64,000 bases of DNA from Bacteroides sp. (GTDB lineage Bacteria > Bacteroidota > Bacteroidia > Bacteroidales > Muribaculaceae): assembly GCA_023663525.1 (NCBI GenBank), contig JAMPHF010000003.1, forward strand, positions 14,185 through 78,184. The letters run 5' to 3'. Below, piece after piece: positions 35,797 through 43,915 of this stretch. The notes under the pieces are model-generated. The model was not told where the DNA came from, made no database searches, and saw only the letters and a list, made by a program, of their open reading frames with translations. A program made the position numbers and the translations under genes. Within the stretch, counting starts at the first letter, position 1, and each line of letters starts with the position of its first letter.

Positions 35797-36276
35797 TTAC
35801 ATATTTGATAATAAACCACGGAGATGTTTGCGCCCTCTGGAGAGATGTTGTCTGACAGCCTCCTCCGAGACTTCGACAATTTTGGCTATCTCCTTGATGG
35901 AATATCCCTCCATGTAAAAGAGCAGCACGGATGTCCTCTCTTTGTCGGGGATGAGATTCAGTGCGGCGTAAAGGTCCTGGTATCTGAACGAAGCGTCGGA
36001 TGTGTCGGACGCGATGACTTCGCTTGCCTCATCATAGTCTGAGAATACTTTCTCCGAGCGTTTGTGATTGATGAAAGTAGTGTAGCCTATTCTGAATATC
36101 CAGGCGTTGAATTTTTCCGGATTGTCAAAGCCGTCAGACGAAAGATATGCCTTCACGTATGACTCCTGCGCAATGTCATCTGCGAGTTGTGAATCACCGC
36201 AGCAAAGGGCCACAAGAAAACGGCGGAACGCTTTCTGTGAACCCTCTATGTGTGATATGAATTGCTCACGTGTCAT
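35797..36276 (-). CDS. ECF-family RNA polymerase sigma factor
   Basis: A 159-residue sigma-70 of the extracytoplasmic-function type. Region 2 is at about 10-75 (DDIAQESYVKAYLSSDGFD, FNAWIFRIGYTTFINHKR) and region 4 at about 105-155 (LNLIPDKERTSVLLFYMEGYSIKEIAKIVEVSEEAVRQHLSRG, in parts), with the DNA-recognition helix VSEEAVRQHLSRGRKHL. The start at 36276 is chosen because it gives the standard MTREQF length; an ATG at 36420 adds 48 unlike residues and overlaps the upstream gene. It lies between a DUF6249 gene and its probable partner in one minus-strand operon. Confidence 0.92.
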   Translation of the reverse strand: MTREQFISHIEGSQKAFRRFLVALCCGDSQLADDIAQESYVKAYLSSDGFDNPEKFNAWIFRIGYTTFINHKRSEKVFSDYDEASEVIASDTSDASFRYQDLYAALNLIPDKERTSVLLFYMEGYSIKEIAKIVEVSEEAVRQHLSRGRKHLRGLLSNM

Positions 36277-36314
36277 TGTTATGACTTGTTGGATGTGTGG
36301 GTGGAAGACTCCCG

Positions 36315-36734
36315 TTATTTGTCGTCCGATACACTCTTGAGGTCCTTGCGTGACACGAAATAGACGATGAGGAAACTTATTCCGACAGCCAGTGACACTC
36401 CGCCAAGAAGCATGGGGCAAGTGACGGGGTCAGCGCTGAAATCACAATCGCTAATCGCGTAGTTGGTGAGTCCTACGGTCATCATTGCAATGCCGATGAG
36501 GGTGAAGATGCATCCGTTGAGCAGACGGCGGTTAAGGATCTCACGCTCTGATTTCTGTGGCTTTTTCAATGATTCGGCGAGCTTGTCAACATCGATGCTG
36601 TTATTGGCCTCGATGGCCTTGACAATAACTTCGGTGCGCTTGTTGTCATTGTTGATACGGGTGAGTGACACTATCAGCACGATTGCCACCGGAAGAACAA
36701 CACAGATGAAAATTGGAATAATTATCGCTTCCAT
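36315..36734 (-). CDS. DUF6249-type small membrane protein
   Basis: A 139-residue protein with an N-terminal transmembrane segment (about 3-24), a charged cytoplasmic loop (NNDNKRTEVIVKAIEANN, LAESLKKPQ) and two further membrane segments (about 73-92 and 106-127). It resembles DUF6249 proteins, which I recall as neighbours of ECF sigma factors in Bacteroidota. It is the first gene of a three-gene operon with the sigma factor (38-base gap) and its partner. A role in sensing or holding the sigma factor is possible but not shown. Confidence 0.65.
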   Translation of the reverse strand: MEAIIIPIFICVVLPVAIVLIVSLTRINNDNKRTEVIVKAIEANNSIDVDKLAESLKKPQKSEREILNRRLLNGCIFTLIGIAMMTVGLTNYAISDCDFSADPVTCPMLLGGVSLAVGISFLIVYFVSRKDLKSVSDDK

Positions 36735-36903
36735 ATTTATGAAATTTTAAGTGGTTAATAATAAGAAAGATTTAACTGAAGCCTTAACTGTTAAGATTGC
36801 TTTCGTATATATGACACATTTCGTGATTGAAATGTGACAAAGACAGCAAAATTTTTTTCAAAAAAATTTCATTATCAGTGGAAATCGAAGGTTACATATA
36901 TAT

Positions 36904-36985
36904 AAAACAGAAGTCCGGGATAGATTGACTAATTATTATAACGGATTGGTGTATAATAATTTGTCTTATTTCGGACTTCTGTTTT
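36904..36985 (-). terminator. Long hairpin, likely terminator after thiL
   Basis: Arms of 14 perfect bases (36904-36917 and 36972-36985) flank an inner AT-rich stem (ATTATTATA with TATAATAAT, about 36933-36960). On the minus strand the structure lies 30 bases after the thiL stop and is followed by TTTTATATATATG. It probably ends the PNP-thiL transcript. Confidence 0.65.
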
Positions 36986-37014
36986 CAGCCTTGCGGTTTA
37001 AGGCAAGGGATTAA

Positions 37015-38049
37015 TTATTTTGAGCCTTCCGATGCGGCGAGCGGATTCCAGCCCTGTGCGCGCAGCGGGATTTCAGTTCCGTCACGGGTAATCATCGCAC
37101 ATCCGAGCGATGGCTTGGTGATGTGACCGATGAGCTTTATGCCGGGAAGTTTTTCTATCTGTTCATGATAGTGGAGGGGGACGGTAAAGAGGAGTTCATA
37201 GTCTTCGCCACCGTTGAGCGCGGCGGTGACAAGATTCATGCCTATTTCCTCAGCCATGATTGCAGTCTGATAGTCGATTGGGATGCGGTCCTCGTAGATT
37301 CGGCAGCCGGTGTCGCTCTGTTTGCAGATGTGGAGCAGTTCGGAGCTGAGTCCGTCGCTGATGTCCATCATGGCGGTTGGCACGATTCCTGCTTTTGCGA
37401 GTTCCTCGATGATGTCGCGGCGTGCTTCGGGTTTGAGCTGACGCTCCACGAGGTATTCCTTACCCTGGAACTGCGGCACAAAATCTTTCGTTCCTGCTGA
37501 TGCCACCTTTTCGCGCTCAAGCAGTTGCAGACCCATGTAGGCCGCACCGAGATCGCCTGACACGCAGATGAGGTCAGTGTCTTTCGCTCCGGAGCGGGTC
37601 ACGACTTTGTCGGACGGTGCTTCTCCGATACATGTGATGGAGATGACGAGACCTTGGCGCGACGACGTGGTGTCGCCTCCCACAAGATCCACACCGTAAA
37701 TCTCACATGCAAGCCTGATTCCGGCAAAAAGTTCCTCGATATGCTCGACGGTGAATCTTTTTGATATGCCGAGCGACACCGTGATTTGCTTCGGAGTACC
37801 GTTCATGGCGTAAACGTCCGAGAAATTCACTATCGCGGACTTGTAGCCGAGGTGTTTGAGCGGTACATACGTGAGATCGAAATGCACACCTTCGAGAAGG
37901 AGGTCGGTGGTGACGAGTATGTCCGTGTCGCGGTTGCGGATCACCGCGCAGTCATCGCCCACACCTTTTATAGTAGAGGCATTGACCGTTTTCAGCCCTT
38001 TGGTCAAGCGGTCAATAAGCCCGAATTCGCCTAATTCGGATATTTCCAT
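37015..38049 (-). CDS. thiL: Thiamine-monophosphate kinase
   Basis: An ATP-dependent kinase that makes thiamine diphosphate in the last step of thiamine cofactor synthesis. GVGDDCAVIRN (about 31-41), VSLGISKRFT, VDLVGGDTTSS, SGDLGAAYMGLQ and MMDISDGLSSELLH are the AIR-synthase-related signature regions. The start at 38049 (MEISELGEFGLID) matches the family; an upstream ATG at 38076 would add nine residues. It lies downstream of the purine nucleoside phosphorylase gene, with a gap of 34 bases, and ends at the long hairpin 36904-36985. Confidence 0.95.
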   Translation of the reverse strand: MEISELGEFGLIDRLTKGLKTVNASTIKGVGDDCAVIRNRDTDILVTTDLLLEGVHFDLTYVPLKHLGYKSAIVNFSDVYAMNGTPKQITVSLGISKRFTVEHIEELFAGIRLACEIYGVDLVGGDTTSSRQGLVISITCIGEAPSDKVVTRSGAKDTDLICVSGDLGAAYMGLQLLEREKVASAGTKDFVPQFQGKEYLVERQLKPEARRDIIEELAKAGIVPTAMMDISDGLSSELLHICKQSDTGCRIYEDRIPIDYQTAIMAEEIGMNLVTAALNGGEDYELLFTVPLHYHEQIEKLPGIKLIGHITKPSLGCAMITRDGTEIPLRAQGWNPLAASEGSK

Positions 38050-38083
38050 AATGATGGGGTTTGGTTGATGTGACAAAAAACTG

Positions 38084-38896
38084 TCAACAGCGGTTGACCA
38101 GCTCTTTCATGATTTCGAGGCATTTCGGCTGCGCTATCAAAGCTGCTTGCTGCACTTCCTCGTGTGTCGGGACCTGAGTCACGTCCTTCCCTCCAAGGTC
38201 GGTGATGACTGAGATTCCATAGACGCGCATTCCGGCATGGTTTGCAACGATCACTTCGGGGACGGTTGACATTCCGACACAGTCGCCGCCGATGATGCGA
38301 TAGAATTCGTATTCAGCCGGGGTCTCGAATGTCGGGCCTGTGACACCAACGTAGACACCGTGCATCAGTCTGATCCCCTTCTCGCGGGCAATATCATCGG
38401 CAAGTTTCATGAGCTGCTTGTCGTAGGCGTTGGTCATGGCCGGGAAACGTGTCCCAAGCTCGTTGTAGTTCTTGCCACGGAGGGGCGATTCGGGAAAGAG
38501 GTTGATATGGTCGGTGATGGTCATGATGTCGCCGACCTGAAATTCCTTGTTCATGCCTCCCGAGGCGTTGCTGACAAACAGGGTGTCAACACCGAGAGCT
38601 TTGAATACGCGCACGGGAAACGTCACCTGCTTCATGTCATAGCCCTCATAATAGTGGAAACGTCCCTGCATGGCGATCACACGTTTGCCGCCGAGCTTAG
38701 CGAAGATTAGGTTGCCGCTGTGACCTTCGACGGTCGAGATCGGGAAATTCGGAATCTCGGAGTAGGGGATAAAAATCTTATCTTCCATGTGGTCCACGAG
38801 TGCGCCGAGACCGGTGCCGAGGATTATGGCGGTTGTTGGCATTTCGTCCGTCTTGCTGCGGAGGAAATCAGCAGTCTGCTTGATTTTTTCTAACAT
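38084..38896 (-). CDS. punA: Purine-nucleoside phosphorylase
   Basis: A 270-residue class I (trimeric) purine nucleoside phosphorylase that releases guanine or hypoxanthine from nucleosides with phosphate. Motifs are AIILGTGLGALVD (24-36, phosphate loop), VEGHSGN, QGRFHYYEGY, FVSNASGGMN and VGMSTVPEVIVANHAGM. The length is normal. No signal peptide, so it is cytoplasmic. The thiL gene follows closely, so the two are likely co-transcribed. Confidence 0.95.
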   Translation of the reverse strand: MLEKIKQTADFLRSKTDEMPTTAIILGTGLGALVDHMEDKIFIPYSEIPNFPISTVEGHSGNLIFAKLGGKRVIAMQGRFHYYEGYDMKQVTFPVRVFKALGVDTLFVSNASGGMNKEFQVGDIMTITDHINLFPESPLRGKNYNELGTRFPAMTNAYDKQLMKLADDIAREKGIRLMHGVYVGVTGPTFETPAEYEFYRIIGGDCVGMSTVPEVIVANHAGMRVYGISVITDLGGKDVTQVPTHEEVQQAALIAQPKCLEIMKELVNRC

Positions 38897-39103
38897 TGTA
38901 TTTTAGAATTTGATGATTTTCAATGATAAAACAATTGACAGGATGATTGTGAATATGTCTCTGTGGAACTGCCTGACAATTAAAGAACATACTGACAGAG
39001 CTTCTTTCCTTGACAATTGTCAGCCTTTTCACAATTTTTATATAACACATCCAAAAGTGTCATAATACATACAAAAGTAAGCAAAAGAATCAGATTTTTT
39101 GCT

Positions 39104-39111
39104 TATCTTTG
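39104..39111 (+). promoter_or_regulatory. -7 box for the GH28 gene
   Basis: TATCTTTG at 39104-39111 fits the consensus. It overlaps an in-frame TTG at 39109 that would otherwise extend the gene; with transcription from this box the true start must be the ATG at 39139. Confidence 0.6.
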
Positions 39112-39138
39112 AAAAAAATTAATAAAACATCCCCTTAC

Positions 39139-40707
39139 ATGAGATTACCAATGTTTTTAGCGGCTCTTGCTGTCGGCACGGGCCTGACAATGGCCGCTGT
39201 CGATCCGGCCTACGCACCCTACTATGAGAATTTGCCGTTTGAAATGCCGGAAGTTCCTGTGCCTGACATCCCGGCGCGCACGGTTTCGCTCCTCGATTTC
39301 GGTGCGGTTTGTGATGGCGTGACACTCAACACCGAGGCTTTTGCCAAGGCGATAGACCATCTGTCGCAGCTTGGCGGCGGTGTGCTTCAGGTGCCTGACG
39401 GTGTCTGGATGACAGGTCCGATAGAGTTGAAGTCAAATATCAATCTCAGTCTTTCGGAGGGAGCGATAATTTCGTTTGATCCCAATCCCGACCTCTATCC
39501 GATGCGTCGCGTCATCTATGAGGGCTTTGAGGCATGGCGTCGTCAGTCGCCGATCACCGGCACGGATCTGCAGAATGTGGCAATCACCGGCTCGGGTATC
39601 ATCGACGGCAACGGCAACCGCTGGAGACCCGTAAAGAAGACTCAGATGACCGATGGCGAGTGGCAGAATCTCACGGCAAAAGGGGGTGTGATCATTCCGT
39701 CGGGTAACACCGAGGAGTGGTATCCCTCGCAGGCTTTCCTTGAGGGTAAGAAGAACGGCAATCGTCGTCGGGAGTACACCAAAGAGGAGGCTGACTCCTA
39801 CAAGCAGTATCTTCGTCCCGTTATGGTACATCTTGTCCGGTGCAAGAACGTGATGCTGAAGGGTGTGACATTCCAGAACTCTCCGGCATGGAATCTTCAT
39901 CCGCTCATGTGCGAGAACCTGATTCTTGACGGTGTTAATGTCCGCAATCCCTACTACTCGCACAACGGTGATGGAATGGACATAGAGTCATGCAAGAATG
40001 TGATCATCTGCCGTTCGCTTCTTGATGTTGGCGATGACGCCATCTGTATCAAGTCCGGCAAGGATGAGGAAGGTCGCAAGCGCGGAATCCCGACTGAGAA
40101 CGTAATCGTCAGAGACTGCCGTGTGTTCCACGGTCATGGCGGTTTTGTGGTCGGCAGCGAGATGAGTGGTGGTGTCAATAATATCTCGGTTGAGAATTGC
40201 CAGTTTACGGGTACTGACATAGGTCTGCGTTTCAAGAGCGCCCGTGGTCGTGGCGGCGTTGTGAAGAATATCTTCATAAATAATATCTCGATGGTTGACA
40301 TTACGGGTGATGCAATCACGTTTGACCTCTATTACTGGACGTTTGGTAAGGGTCCGACCGAGATCCCCGTGGCCGATGAGACAACTCCTCAGTTTAAGGA
40401 CATCACAATCAACAATGTCACGGCTCTCAATTCGGGCAAGGCTCTTAAATTCAACGGTATCCCCGAAATGCCAATAGAGAATATCAATGTCAGCAATTCA
40501 GTCTTCACTGCGCGTGAGGGAGGTCTGCTGTCAGAATCAAAGAATATAATATTCCATAACGTATTGATTCGCCCGGATGAAGGTCCGGCCATGACCATCA
40601 ATAATGTTACCGATGCAACTTTCACTCAATGTCGGTTCATCTCGCCAAATGGACAGGAAGCTGTTGTCTACACCGGTGATAATAAAGGAATAAAAATGGG
40701 ACGATAG
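39139..40707 (+). CDS. GH28 polygalacturonase-family glycoside hydrolase
   Basis: A 522-residue exported enzyme expected to hydrolyse alpha-1,4-galacturonic bonds (exo- or rhamnogalacturonan-type). The signal peptide covers residues 1-20. The beta-helix carries the GH28 catalytic set: NGDGMD (276-281, Asp278), GDD (298-300), HGHGG (331-335, His333) and RFK (364-366, usually RIK). The ATG at 39139 is used; the upstream TTG at 39109 lies inside the promoter. It is about 11 kb from the pectin locus and orphan, with its own promoter and terminator, but probably acts on the same substrate. Confidence 0.93.
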   Translation: MRLPMFLAALAVGTGLTMAAVDPAYAPYYENLPFEMPEVPVPDIPARTVSLLDFGAVCDGVTLNTEAFAKAIDHLSQLGGGVLQVPDGVWMTGPIELKSNINLSLSEGAIISFDPNPDLYPMRRVIYEGFEAWRRQSPITGTDLQNVAITGSGIIDGNGNRWRPVKKTQMTDGEWQNLTAKGGVIIPSGNTEEWYPSQAFLEGKKNGNRRREYTKEEADSYKQYLRPVMVHLVRCKNVMLKGVTFQNSPAWNLHPLMCENLILDGVNVRNPYYSHNGDGMDIESCKNVIICRSLLDVGDDAICIKSGKDEEGRKRGIPTENVIVRDCRVFHGHGGFVVGSEMSGGVNNISVENCQFTGTDIGLRFKSARGRGGVVKNIFINNISMVDITGDAITFDLYYWTFGKGPTEIPVADETTPQFKDITINNVTALNSGKALKFNGIPEMPIENINVSNSVFTAREGGLLSESKNIIFHNVLIRPDEGPAMTINNVTDATFTQCRFISPNGQEAVVYTGDNKGIKMGR

Positions 40708-40733
40708 GCTTACGGCACGTCACAGGGAAAAAA

Positions 40734-40781
40734 TTTCAGTCCCGATGTCAGCAGCAATCATTGCTGACATCGGGACTGAAA
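40734..40781. terminator. Bidirectional terminator with a 20-bp perfect stem
   Basis: Perfect 20-base arms (40734-40753 and 40762-40781) close an 8-base loop, with A residues before and T residues after, so it works in both directions. It separates GH28 from the convergent lpxK. Confidence 0.92.
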
Positions 40782-40804
40782 TTTTTATGTCGGAAGAAAG
40801 TTCT

Positions 40805-41902
40805 TCAGGATTTGAACAGTTTAAAGTCGCGGATGGTCTTTTCGAGTGCGGTGATGAAATCCGTGTCGCCACGGTCGATGAATTCCACTTTTATGGGGAT
40901 GTAGAATATCGATTTTTTCAACCTATGGGGGAAGTAGGGATTGTTAAGGATACGCACCGCGTCCTTTTCGGTCGTCACGATAAACTTGTTTTTCCCGGGA
41001 AGTTCGTCATAGAGACGGCTAATCTCATCCATGTCGGACGACGTGAAATTGTGATGGTCGTTGAAACGTTTGAGTTTCACTTTCGCTTTGTGACGGCGCA
41101 GGAATCTTACGAACGGTTTGGGATTCGCAACTCCGGTTATCACGAGTATGGATGTGTCTGTTGCCAGGGAATCGAGGACGGGGATGTCAGTGGCATTGTC
41201 CGTGAAAATGGGGACAAGATGTCCGTAGTTATATCGCGAGAAATAAAGTTTCTGATAGGGGAACAGTTTGAGATTCTCGACGAATATGCGGTAGTCCATA
41301 TCCTTCATGTCCGGCGGACACTTGGTGACGACCACTATGTCAGCACGGTTGAGCGCGCGTGACGGCTCGCGCAAGCGTCCGTAGGGCAGAAGTTTGTCAA
41401 CGAACACGGGGCGATTGTATTCTGTCAGGATGATGGATGCTGTCGGCTTGACATAGCGATGTTGGAACGCGTCATCGAGAATGATTATGTCGAGCTTTGG
41501 ATTAATCTCGCGCATCATCTTGATTCCTTCCGACCGCTTCTCGCAGACGGCAACGGTGATGTCCGGTCCGAACTTGCGGAAAATCTGATATGATTCATCG
41601 CCGATGTCCTCCGGGCGTGACTGGGACGAGGCGAGGACGAATCCTTTGGTCGCACGTTTGTATCCCCGCGAGAGGACTCCGATGTTGTAGCGTCCGAGTA
41701 GCGATTCGACGATATACTCCACATGGGGAGTCTTCCCGGTTCCTCCCATAGCGAGGTTGCCGACCACGACAATCGGTATGTCGAATTCCTGCTGTTTCAG
41801 CATCCCGTATTCAAACATCTTATTGCGCACGGCAATACCCATCCCGTATAGACGCGAGATGGGATAGAGCAGTAGCATTGATAAGAGTTTGTTGCGGGCC
41901 AA
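40805..41902 (-). CDS. lpxK: Tetraacyldisaccharide 4'-kinase
   Basis: Inner-membrane kinase that phosphorylates the 4' position of the lipid A disaccharide. A hydrophobic N terminus anchors it. Walker A is MGGTGKTP (52-59) after VVVGNLA, followed by VLSRGYKR, DIIILDDAFQHRYV with the Walker B Asp pair, and the TPGK-like ITGVANPKPFVRFL segment. The length of 365 residues is normal. With lpxB at 28.5 kb it makes the window contain two lipid A steps in separate places. It follows sppA in the same direction by 43 bases. Confidence 0.95.
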   Translation of the reverse strand: MARNKLLSMLLLYPISRLYGMGIAVRNKMFEYGMLKQQEFDIPIVVVGNLAMGGTGKTPHVEYIVESLLGRYNIGVLSRGYKRATKGFVLASSQSRPEDIGDESYQIFRKFGPDITVAVCEKRSEGIKMMREINPKLDIIILDDAFQHRYVKPTASIILTEYNRPVFVDKLLPYGRLREPSRALNRADIVVVTKCPPDMKDMDYRIFVENLKLFPYQKLYFSRYNYGHLVPIFTDNATDIPVLDSLATDTSILVITGVANPKPFVRFLRRHKAKVKLKRFNDHHNFTSSDMDEISRLYDELPGKNKFIVTTEKDAVRILNNPYFPHRLKKSIFYIPIKVEFIDRGDTDFITALEKTIRDFKLFKS

Positions 41903-41945
41903 TTGTGGGATGTTTAGTTTTATGATTCCTTATGGGATTTGGATT

Positions 41946-43718
41946 TTAAAGGCTTACCTCAACGAAGTCCATACGGCATTGGAGTGTGGACATTCCCTTG
42001 ATGCGGTTTAGCGTGTCGTAGAGCGAAGCCATTTCACCGAGCTCGCTGCGCACCATAGAGGCTTTGATCTGATTGCTCGCTTCAAGGAGGGCGGCATACC
42101 ACTTATCCTTGACGTTGGGGTAAGAAACCACTGTGTAGCTCTCCACATTAAGCTGTGCGGCCATTGCGGCAAGCGCGTCATCAAGACTGCCCAGCTCATC
42201 AACGAGGCCGAGTTTCAGAGCCTCACGTCCGTCCCACACACGGCCTTCGCCAATCATCTTGATTGAGTCCTGGCTGATATGCCGGCCTTCGGCACAGCGT
42301 TTGGTGAACAGATCGTAGCCGCGCTCCACGTATGATTGCATGGCTGCTGCCTGCGCCGGGGTCATCGGCTCCATGACTGAAGGGAAATTGCCGTTGGTAT
42401 TTGTCTTTACTGTCCCGGTGTTGACTCCGAGCTTGTCGGAGAGCAGACGGTGGAAGTTAGGGATGAGACCGAAAATGCCGATTGAACCGGTCAGTGTCAC
42501 GGGTGTGGCAAATATTTTGTCTGCGCCACAACTGATATAGTAGCCTCCCGAAGCGGCATAGTCCGACATCGACACATAGAATGGCTTGCCGGAGATTTTT
42601 TTGAACTGTTCCAGAGCTTCCCAGATCTGTTCGGAGGCAAACGCGCTTCCGCCGGGCGAGTTGACGCACATCACGAGAGCGTCAATGTCATCATTTTCAG
42701 CGAGGTCAAGGATGTCGGGGACCATGTCGGTTGCCACGATTCCATCACCGCTTTCGTCAGTGATTTCACCACTGGCATAGTAGACTGCGATTTTGACCCC
42801 TTTGCCGTCTCCGGTCTTGTATATGTTATTGGACATGGCGTAGTCGGCGGGTGAGACGTAGGCGATGTCCTTCGCTTTCTCATGCCCTGTAAGCTTTGCA
42901 ATTTTCTCGTCAAATTCGTGGCGGTAGAGCGTAGCGTCAACGATTTTTTCAGATGTATAATTATCTTTGACGAAAATGAAATTGTCAGCCCAATCATTGA
43001 CTTTCTCGACGCTGACACCGCGCGATTTTGCTATCTCGGAGCATACGCTCTCCCACATGTTGTCGAGATAGAGCTGCTGCTGTTCGCGCGAGGGTTCGCT
43101 CATTTTGTCAAGGATGAATGGCTCGACGGCACTTTTGTATGTCCCGACTTTGACCACCTGCACGTCAACCCCGACTTTTTCAAGAAGCTGGTGGAAGAAC
43201 AACGTCGTGGCTGACAATCCGTGAATGTCTATCTGTCCGATCGGATTGATGTACATGCTGTCGGCTGCAGTAGCTACATAATAGTCTCCTTGGGTGTACA
43301 TGTCGCCATACGAATAAATCCATTTGTCAGGAGCTTTTTCCTTGAATTTATGCAGTGCCTCGATGATGGCCGAACGTTGGGCGAGTCCGGCAGCCGAACC
43401 TTGACAGTCGATCACAATGCCGTCGATGCGGTCATCGGTGGCAGCGGTGATGATTGAGCCGGTGATGTCGGACAGCACCTGATATTTGTTGTCCTCCTCA
43501 CGGATGAGGGTCATGAAGTCGAGTTTTGGCTGTCGGTCAAGAATATCCCCTCTCAAATCCACCTTGAGGACTGAATTGTTGCTTATTTTGGCAGTCGATG
43601 ATCCGACAGATGAAGCCATAGCCGCCCCGATGATGATGAAAATTCCAATGGTGACGAGCATTAGTGAGAACCATATCCCCGCAAGAGTAGCGAGAAATGA
43701 GATGAAAAATTTTTTCAT
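41946..43718 (-). CDS. sppA: Signal peptide peptidase SppA, 67-kDa type
   Basis: A 590-residue membrane-anchored serine/lysine protease that degrades cleaved signal peptides. A transmembrane segment (about 5-31) is followed by tandem SppA repeats. The catalytic Lys195 lies in GTYKSAVEPF and the nucleophile Ser390 in DYAASGGYY, matching E. coli K209 and S409 in spacing. The start at 43718 is used; an ATG at 43784 would add 22 unlike residues and lies at the predicted transcription start of the promoter at 43792-43799. lpxK follows. Confidence 0.95.
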   Translation of the reverse strand: MKKFFISFLATLAGIWFSLMLVTIGIFIIIGAAMASSVGSSTAKISNNSVLKVDLRGDILDRQPKLDFMTLIREEDNKYQVLSDITGSIITAATDDRIDGIVIDCQGSAAGLAQRSAIIEALHKFKEKAPDKWIYSYGDMYTQGDYYVATAADSMYINPIGQIDIHGLSATTLFFHQLLEKVGVDVQVVKVGTYKSAVEPFILDKMSEPSREQQQLYLDNMWESVCSEIAKSRGVSVEKVNDWADNFIFVKDNYTSEKIVDATLYRHEFDEKIAKLTGHEKAKDIAYVSPADYAMSNNIYKTGDGKGVKIAVYYASGEITDESGDGIVATDMVPDILDLAENDDIDALVMCVNSPGGSAFASEQIWEALEQFKKISGKPFYVSMSDYAASGGYYISCGADKIFATPVTLTGSIGIFGLIPNFHRLLSDKLGVNTGTVKTNTNGNFPSVMEPMTPAQAAAMQSYVERGYDLFTKRCAEGRHISQDSIKMIGEGRVWDGREALKLGLVDELGSLDDALAAMAAQLNVESYTVVSYPNVKDKWYAALLEASNQIKASMVRSELGEMASLYDTLNRIKGMSTLQCRMDFVEVSL

Positions 43719-43791
43719 TTCGTATTGTAAGGATAATGATGATATAGGTAAACTATCATGTTCGTGATAGCTAAAACACCACAAAATTACG

Positions 43792-43799
43792 ACATCGCG
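43792..43799 (-). promoter_or_regulatory. -7 box for sppA
   Basis: The minus strand reads TAATTTTG at 43792-43799, about 75 bases before the sppA start codon. It is back to back with the box of the 5'-nucleotidase gene. Confidence 0.5.
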
Positions 43800-43885
43800 C
43801 CGTCAATAACAAAATTTTTTGAAAGTATTATCGATTTCGGGCATTATTCAGCGCGCCGTCGGGTGCTCTGTCCGTGAATATTTCG

Positions 43886-43893
43886 TAATTTTG
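43886..43893 (+). promoter_or_regulatory. -7 box for the 5'-nucleotidase gene
   Basis: TAATTTTG at 43886-43893 lies 23 bases before the start codon at 43916 and fits the Bacteroidota consensus. No convincing -33 element is seen. Confidence 0.55.
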
Positions 43894-43915
43894 CACTATA
43901 ATTCATGTAAACATT

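Noticed and set aside
39109-39138. TTG start for the GH28 gene
   Set aside because: It overlaps the -7 box at 39104-39111, so the codon would not be in the transcript. The ATG at 39139 begins a signal peptide.
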